DNA of 64,000 bases from assembly GCA_003864495.1 (NCBI GenBank), contig ML133455.1:372001-436000 (forward strand), read 5' to 3'. The notes below the pieces were generated by a model. The model did no database searches. It saw nothing but the letters and a program-made list of their open reading frames with translations, and had not been told where the DNA came from. Below are positions 57,849 to 64,000 of the stretch, piece after piece; within the stretch, counting starts at the first letter, position 1; each line of letters begins with the position of its first letter. The stretch is from Nemopilema nomurai (taxonomy: Eukaryota > Cnidaria > Scyphozoa > Rhizostomeae > Rhizostomatidae). The position numbers and the translations under genes are program-made.

Positions 57849-58820
57849 ATGGCGGGACTTATCAAAGTTTCAGCAGTATTTTTTATTACTGCAATAGGTG
57901 TCTTCTATGCTAATAAGTACTTTCGTGGTGGTGATTGCAAGAGTGAAGCTAGGCTCGATGGAAAAACTGTCATTATCACTGGAGGAAACACAGGAATAGG
58001 CAAAGAAACTGCAATTGACTTGGCTGCCAGAGGTGCAAAGGTCATAATTGCATGTCGCAGCAGGGAGAGAGGAGAGGATGCTGTTGCTGATATCAAGAGA
58101 GAAAGTGGAAGCGACAATGTATTTCTGCAGATGTTGGACCTGTCTTCATTCAAATCAGTTCGTGCATTTGCTAAACGTATCCTCGAGACAGAAGAGAGAC
58201 TTGATGTTTTGATAAACAACGCTGGTGTTTATGTTTGTGGACCAAATATACAAAAAACCGACGATGGTTTTGAAGAGCACTTGAAAATAAATCATCTTGG
58301 GCATTTTCTACTGACAGAGTTGCTCATCGATTTGCTGAAAAAGTCATCTCCAAGCAGAATAATAAATGTCTCCTCGAAAGTCCATTTGTGGGCAACTCCA
58401 GATGATCTATACAACCTTGAGAATGTGTCGTTTTTCAGCAACTGGCGAAATTATGGATTCTCAAAACTTGCAAACATTGTACATGCCAAAGAACTCAGTC
58501 GACGTCACTCTGCTGAAGGTGTCACTGCTTACTCCTTAACACCTGGATTCACTAACACAGATATCTTCAGAGGCTACTTTGTTGTTTATCCATATTTTAG
58601 CAAGTTTATTCAAACAATGATGCCAGTTTTTCAAGTATTTGTCAAAACACCCAAAGAGGGTGCTAAAACCACCATCTACGTGGCTGTGTCAGAAGGCATA
58701 GAGATACACTCTGGTGGCTACTTTCAAGATTGTGAAGTCACAGCAGCTTCAAAGTTTGCAGATGACAAGGGTTTTACAGAGAAGCTGTGGAAGTTTAGCC
58801 TAGATGCAACTCAACCATAA
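57849..58820 (+). CDS. Short-chain dehydrogenase/reductase, retinol-dehydrogenase (RDH11-14) type, copy 1
   Basis: Intronless, 323 residues, usual length for the RDH11-14 group. The start at 57849 (caaagATGGCGG) was chosen over an in-frame ATG at 57753 because it aligns with copy 2. Residues 7-20 are a hydrophobic membrane anchor. The Rossmann fold shows TGGNTGIG at 44-51, Arg70 in ACRS (favouring NADP(H) in this group), NNAG at 123-126, Ser175/Ser176 in NVSS, and the catalytic YGFSK at 202-206. The family reduces retinaldehyde or other lipid aldehydes and ketones at the ER membrane; the substrate here is unknown. A candidate poly(A) signal lies at 59606-59611. Residues 30-125 are almost identical to copy 2, later ones only about half. 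Confidence 0.95.
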   Translation: MAGLIKVSAVFFITAIGVFYANKYFRGGDCKSEARLDGKTVIITGGNTGIGKETAIDLAARGAKVIIACRSRERGEDAVADIKRESGSDNVFLQMLDLSSFKSVRAFAKRILETEERLDVLINNAGVYVCGPNIQKTDDGFEEHLKINHLGHFLLTELLIDLLKKSSPSRIINVSSKVHLWATPDDLYNLENVSFFSNWRNYGFSKLANIVHAKELSRRHSAEGVTAYSLTPGFTNTDIFRGYFVVYPYFSKFIQTMMPVFQVFVKTPKEGAKTTIYVAVSEGIEIHSGGYFQDCEVTAASKFADDKGFTEKLWKFSLDATQP

Positions 58821-58833
58821 TCACAAAAATCCC

Positions 58834-58874
58834 ACAGAGAGAGAGAGGGAGAGAGAGAGGAGAGAGAGAGAGAT
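58834..58874. repeat. (GA)n microsatellite in the 3' UTR
   Basis: Interrupted GA dinucleotides beginning 14 bases after the stop codon of the first dehydrogenase. Confidence 0.95.
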
Positions 58875-59605
58875 AATGCTGCAGGCCCCTTCTGCATATT
58901 ACCTATTTTGTCTACATCATCCAATTTCATATTTTGTGCCTTCTTCTCAGACAGAAAACCAGAATTTACTCAAATTTGACTCATATTTCATTTGCAGAAT
59001 ATTTGAAAAGTTCTAACTCGAACAGCCCAGTAATTTTTCTAACACTGATCCTTGTGTAATTGAGCATTCAGCTTCTAGGACATAGTATTAAAGGCTATTC
59101 AATCAGAGGGCTTATGAACCTCTCATAATGTTAGTTGAATCCAAATTTCTTACTTTTGAATGCTGCATGATTTTTCAAGATTAAAGGGAGGCACGCATAT
59201 ATTGTAATAATTGATGCACAACATAGTCATATTTAACCTATCAAATTCTAATATTTTAATGTATCTAATTGAAAAGTTTGAGCGTAAATTTTTTTATTGA
59301 CTACCATTGTGTCTCTTCTTGAATGGCATATTTTTATGAGAAGTGGCAACTTACGGTTTGACTAGTGAAGCAACAATGGTGATGAAGTTTTCAATGTTTA
59401 AATTTTCCAGAGACAATCACTTCTTGTTGTAAAATAATTCTTGATAATGGTTTTGTGAGACTGTGCATCTTTATTGTGTAGTTTTGTCATCATCCTTTAC
59501 CAGAACTTCCATATGGCTTTAAGCTTCAAAACAATTCTTTACAATGAAGGCAAGATGAATTTTGCCAAAATTTCCTGATAACAGTGTTATAATGTTAGTA
59601 ATTGC

Positions 59606-59611
59606 AATAAA
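59606..59611 (+). terminator. Candidate poly(A) signal of the first dehydrogenase
   Basis: AATAAA about 790 bases after the stop codon; the nearest canonical hexamer I noticed. Not proven to be used. Confidence 0.4.
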
Positions 59612-60018
59612 GAAGCCTAGATTTTTTAGTGGATGGTATCCTTGTTCTGACATTGTTGAAAATGCAGAAACTTACTATTTAGCATGCAATACAGCAAATT
59701 CATGTTATAAAAAACAAATACCAAGAGAGAAAATATGATCTTAAAAGGTTAATTAATAAGTTTAGGTCAATTTGAGTAATCTGAGAAATAGACATTTTTG
59801 CAGTTTCTCCGTAAAATTGTGCAAGCCTTTAAAATCGCTCAGAAAATGAGTAAACTTAAGGTCTTTCTTTCTTGTCTTCCTTGTAATACTAATAATTCTA
59901 AACCTTTGAAGAGCAGATCTTTTGTGGGTCTGTGATTTTCCAAAAAAGCAAACATGGGGAAACGCCTCCTTTTGAGTACGAGGCGCCTTAGGACAATTGG
60001 GATTATCGAGGGACAGTA

Positions 60019-60996
60019 ATGGCGGGGTTTCTCAAATTTTCGGCGATATTGCTCGTTGCTGCAATAGGAATTTTCTATGCCGATAAGTACTTCAGTGGAG
60101 GTGTTTGCAAGAGTGAAGCTAGGCTCGATGGAAAAACTGTTATTATCACTGGAGGAAACACAGGAATAGGCAAAGAAACTGCAATCAACTTGGCTAACAG
60201 AGGTGCAAAGGTCATAATTGCATGTCGCAGCAAGGAGAGAGGAGAGGATGCTGTTGCTGATATCAAGAGAGAAAGTGGAAGCGACGATGTATTTCTGCAG
60301 ATGTTGGACCTGTCTTCATTCAAATCAGTTCGTGCATTTGCTAAACGTATCTTCGAGACAGAAGAGAGACTGGATGTTTTGATAAACAATGCAGGTATCT
60401 ATTTCGCAGGGTCTGGAAAACTGCTAAGAACTGAAGATGGTTTTGAAAAGCACTTGCAAGTCAATCACCTTGGACATTTTTTACTTACGGAGCTGCTCAT
60501 GAACTTGTTGAGAAAGTCTGCCCCGAGCAGAATAATAAATGTCTCATCCATGGCACATAGGTGGGCATTGTCAACGCATCTAGAAGATGTTAACAATGAA
60601 ACTACATATGGTCGATATGTTGCTTATCCAATATCAAAGATAGCAAACATTGTGCATGCCAAAGAACTCAGCAGACGGCATGCATCCACAAATGTCACTG
60701 CCTATTCACTGCACCCTGGAGTTATTGAAACAGAAGTCACTCGTAATTTCTTTTCTGACCATCCTTTTCTTTGGAAGGTATGGCAAATAATTAAGCCTGT
60801 TCGAATGATTTTCTTTAAGACATCAAAAGAGGGGGCTCAAACAACCATTTGTTTGGCGGCTTCTGAAGGTATAGAAAAGTATTCTGGCAGCTACTTTGTG
60901 GATTGTAAAGAGAAGGCTGCACTTCCACTAGCAGATGATCCCAAATTTGTAGAAAAAGTTTGGAAATACAGCATGAAAGCTACAAAGCTGGATTAA
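60019..60996 (+). CDS. Short-chain dehydrogenase/reductase, retinol-dehydrogenase (RDH11-14) type, copy 2
   Basis: Intronless, 325 residues, start context gtaATGGCGG. Residues 8-20 form a hydrophobic anchor. Motifs: TGGNTGIG 44-51, Arg70, Asp97 after the fourth strand, NNAG 123-126, Asn149, Ser176/Ser177, and the catalytic YPISK at 203-207. All residues of the classical catalytic tetrad are present, so it should be active. The C-terminal half, which shapes the substrate pocket, differs from copy 1 at about half of the positions, suggesting different substrates. It lies head-to-tail 1.2 kb downstream of copy 1. A possible poly(A) signal lies at 61106-61111. Confidence 0.95.
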   Translation: MAGFLKFSAILLVAAIGIFYADKYFSGGVCKSEARLDGKTVIITGGNTGIGKETAINLANRGAKVIIACRSKERGEDAVADIKRESGSDDVFLQMLDLSSFKSVRAFAKRIFETEERLDVLINNAGIYFAGSGKLLRTEDGFEKHLQVNHLGHFLLTELLMNLLRKSAPSRIINVSSMAHRWALSTHLEDVNNETTYGRYVAYPISKIANIVHAKELSRRHASTNVTAYSLHPGVIETEVTRNFFSDHPFLWKVWQIIKPVRMIFFKTSKEGAQTTICLAASEGIEKYSGSYFVDCKEKAALPLADDPKFVEKVWKYSMKATKLD

Positions 60997-61718
60997 ACTT
61001 ATTTTTGAAAGCTACATGTTTTTTATCTGACTTTATATTTACCTATAGAGATCATAGGAGTCATCAGGTTTTAATTGGGTGCATTATGATTAGAGAACTA
61101 CATATAATAAAGCAAAATTTTTATGTTTATATCTGACTTTGCAATTATTTTTAACCATTGCATGACAGCATGACAATTTTCTGTCATTTTTGGATAAAAT
61201 TGGAAGCATTAAATCTTATTATTTCTTTTGTCTGATTGGTTTGGTCCACTTTAAGTACAAAAATATTTTATTGAAAGAGTTCCCTTTAAATCATCGACAG
61301 AAGATGTGATTCATAATTTTATTACATGAATGAAATTTACATATGTAGAAAAATTTCCAACTTCTAATTTTCCCAAGTCCAATCACTTTGCCTACCTGGA
61401 GGAGTTTTATTTGTCATCACCTTTACCGTAGTATTTTGAGTTTGCATTGTACAGCTGTGTGTATTTCAGCAAGCATGTCTATTTTGTAGCAATTTTTGTA
61501 GAATTATGAAAATTTCAAGAACACAGATGGTTCTCAGGACTTTGTCCATGTAGTTTTCTTGTAGCAAGAATACTATTCCATATTGGTCATTATCTTAAAC
61601 TCTAGAAAATTAAACGGCGATCATTTTACAACTTATGGTTAATTTCTGGGAAATTCAGCTTCTACAAATAACATTCTCAGTTCTCTAATAAATAATTATC
61701 GTTTGCTCAGAGGAAAAC
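60997..61718. other. Spacer between the second dehydrogenase and the unknown gene
   Basis: 3' UTR of the dehydrogenase and the likely promoter of the next gene; nothing else recognised. Confidence 0.6.
61106..61111 (+). terminator. Candidate poly(A) signal of the second dehydrogenase
   Basis: AATAAA about 110 bases after the stop codon. Confidence 0.5.
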
Positions 61719-61783
61719 ATGTCCACTGCGAAGGCGCGTTGTATTTCGCGGGAAATTTTTAAGGAATCAACAGCCACGATATG
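61719..61783 (+). CDS. Unknown gene, exon 1
   Basis: Twenty-one codons from MSTAKARCISREIF to ATI, then donor gtaagt. Confidence 0.55.
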
Positions 61784-63923
61784 GTAAGTTATTGTTCATG
61801 GTGGCAGTATTCGAAGAGTTAAAAATTAAAGTTAAATAAATTAGCTACAAGTAGTTTTGGCGTTCTGTTGCAAATCAAGCACGAATAGTTGGGCATCTAT
61901 ACAAATCAAGATCTAGGGTTTGACAAACTGGACACAGCAGCGTCTCTAACAACCTAGAAGAGCGGATACGATATAAAGAAATCGAGCAAGACTAGCTGGA
62001 TTGAACGGTTCAAATCACGATTAACTTGGAGGCAATTGTTACATAATCCAAAGATGGAAGTGCAAGAAAGTATTTTGAAATATCCGTTCTTTGCGATTCA
62101 TAATGAAGAGAGAGGGCATAGTAACTTAAACCGCGGCAATGTGGTTCGGAAACGACAGAGACTGGCAGACGAAAACGATAATGACATTCTAACAACAACA
62201 GCCAAGGTTGAAAATAAAAGGAAACTTCTTCACTTTGCTAATGACAGTGGCGTTTATCAAACTGACGTATTCAAGCAATCAGAAGATACGATATTTTTGC
62301 CTCTACCTGGAGATTTGTTCGTTAATTTAGAACGTGCTGATGAAATAACGTTTTCAGAAGGATTGTTCTTCACAGGAGACACAAATGGAAGATATTGCAA
62401 CTCTGTTAGAGGTGAATGAATAAGCTTTATTTGCACTTTTAGCATTTTTCAACATCAGAGCATTAACAAAATTTACAAACCAATGAATCGTGCTGCAGAT
62501 CCATAGTCGAGATGTACATATATAGCTGTTATAGCCTAGTTATTTTTGAATACTTATATATGAATTGTAACCGATCTTTAGATAAATATACTTTGGATAA
62601 TGATTAAAACTAAATTTATCCTCTCTTGGCAGATAAATGTTATTTATAAAATCATATTTTTCTTATTCAGTCTCTAGTCATTTGATTTTACCAAAAACTT
62701 CATGATTTATAAACTCAATAAGGTTTGTTTTAACAGAGAAGGGCAAACAGTGACTGCCCTCAGATTTTTCTGAGAAATCCCCCTCAACACAAGGAAATAT
62801 GTCAATTTTCTGGAAATATTTAGAAATTTGTATACCTTTCTGTTTTGATTGAATATCCTTCTATTCTTTTTATTATGATTTTTATTTAAAGTTACATCAT
62901 CTTTGTATGTTGTGAAATTTTGTAATCTTAACAAGGGAAAACTAAAACAAAAATGTGAAACCAGAATAAGTGTAACCTATTATATTATATTATATTATAT
63001 TATATTATATTATATTATATTATATTATATTATATTATATAGTATTATAGTATATATATTATATTATATTATATTATATTATATTATACTAACATAATAT
63101 ATTATCCTATGATGGGTTGTTTTAACAGGTAATGCAATGCACATTTGGAGATACAGTGACACAAGACAGCTGATGGTCATCTCAAAGTCATTTCTTATAA
63201 CAGAGCAATCAGTAAGAATAAACCCAAATTATTTTAATTGATAATAAGGAGTTGCCCTGGGCAGGCATTTTTGGTCTATATGCCCACTCAAAGCATTCAA
63301 TTATACCATTTGAGTCACTGAAAGAATCTGTTGACAATCAAAGGATGATTTTCAATATAAAATAAGAAAGCCATGAAAAGGGAATTTTGAGAAAAGATTT
63401 ACATTTTTGGTTAAAGAAATGGAAAAATAAAGGATGTAAATTTAAATACAGCAAAAAACAGGAGCAATTATATTATGCAAATATTGACAAGTTTGATTGA
63501 CAAGGTTGGTCAAAGATTTGGGTTATTTCTGAAAGCATACAAATGTAAAAAAAATTCTGAAAAAATGTATGTGTTTAACATTTGGCCAAGCTTTAAAGAA
63601 TTTTTTTGTATCTCTGATAATTCTGGAGTGGCAGAAGAGTTTTAGGTATCCCTCTTATTTAGAAAATTAAAGTGCTTTTGAGCAATTTATCATACTTATG
63701 TGTTGGTGGTATTTTGCTGAATATCTTGCTATTGGCAAGATTCATAATTAGGATGCACCACAATTGAAAATATAAAAAAACAAAAGACAATGCCAATAAA
63801 CTAACAATTTTATTCATTTCAGGTATTAAACAAGGTGAAGGACCTACTGCTGAACATGTGAAAATGACCAATAAAAACATAAAAGGATCAGTTGTTGAGC
63901 AAAATGTTCCTTGTTGTTATTAA
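61719..63923 (+). CDS. Unrecognised 181-residue protein, three exons
   Basis: Exons 61719-61783, 62032-62411 and 63823-63923 join in one frame from ATG (gaaaacATGTCC) to TAA. Donors are gtaagt and gtgaat; acceptors end ttggag (weak) and catttcag (good). The product is hydrophilic, with no signal peptide, membrane helix or coiled coil that I can see. It has a basic patch RKRQRL near residue 62, an acidic run DENDND just after it, and a C-terminal end VPCCY. I recognise no family. The open frame of exon 2 (126 codons) and matching phases at both junctions support a real gene; the exon 1/2 junction is the least certain part, and a start inside exon 2 is possible. Confidence 0.65.
62032..62411 (+). 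CDS. Unknown gene, exon 2
   Basis: The main coding exon: QLLHNPKMEVQESILKYPFF through RKRQRLADENDND to NGRYCNSVR. The acceptor was chosen because the nearer ccaaag site would create a stop at the junction. Confidence 0.6.
62979..63089. repeat. (TATAT)n pentanucleotide repeat
   Basis: About 20 copies of tatat with one short interruption, within the second intron of the unknown gene. Confidence 0.97.
63823..63923 (+). CDS. Unknown gene, exon 3
   Basis: Acceptor tattcatttcag; IKQGEGPTAEHVKMTNKNIK then GSVVEQNVPCCY and TAA. Confidence 0.6.
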
Positions 63924-64000
63924 AGTAAAGCCTAGCTTTGTTAAACTCCTCTCAGAAAGTGAATTAATTTTATTTGAAAGTTTGAATTAATTTGCACTTA

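Larger units (their letters stand above)
58821..60018. other. Spacer between the two dehydrogenase genes
   Basis: It holds the 3' UTR of copy 1 (AATAAA at 59606-59611) and presumably the promoter of copy 2. No other gene seen. Confidence 0.6.

Noticed and set aside
57905..58219. 104-codon antisense frames inside both dehydrogenase genes
   Set aside because: Shadows of the coding strand, kept alike because the sense strands are alike.

Overview
This window is nuclear DNA from an AT-rich, intron-rich invertebrate animal, probably a cnidarian such as an anthozoan; that placement is an inference from gene style and repeats. There are no operons, ribosome binding sites or phage genes. Coding sequence is split into short exons with gt..ag borders, and the start codons lie in animal-type contexts. 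Between the genes lie satellites, microsatellites and DNA transposons.

Layout, left to right. (1) 1-206 is one end of a dispersed DNA element. (2) 7172-29226, minus strand: the first 18 coding exons of a LAP-family (LRR plus PDZ) gene, closest by eye to ERBIN/LRRC7. They encode 667 residues: a short cap, about 16 leucine-rich repeats, the LAP-specific segment and part of the linker. The last visible exon has a good splice donor, so the gene continues further left; no PDZ domain was found. (3) 34246-50200, minus strand: a nearly complete gene for the nuclear-pore membrane nucleoporin NDC1, rebuilt from about 20 exons. One intron holds a deleted hAT transposon with a perfect 8-bp target duplication; another holds a G-rich TTAGGG-containing minisatellite. 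(4) 50201-57848: mostly repeats, dominated by two arrays of the same ~166-bp satellite in opposite orientation (52256-53010 and 53789-55350), plus a small terminal-inverted-repeat element (56465-56843). (5) 57849-58820 and 60019-60996, plus strand: two tandem intronless short-chain dehydrogenase genes of the retinol-dehydrogenase type. They are almost identical over ~285 bp and much more diverged elsewhere. (6) 61719-63923, plus strand: a three-exon gene for an unrecognised 181-residue protein.

The genes do not form a pathway. The LAP protein is expected at cell junctions and the basolateral cortex, NDC1 in the nuclear envelope, and the dehydrogenases at the endoplasmic reticulum membrane. 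The most notable non-genic structures are the opposed satellite arrays, the intact hAT footprint and the conversion-like tract between the dehydrogenases.
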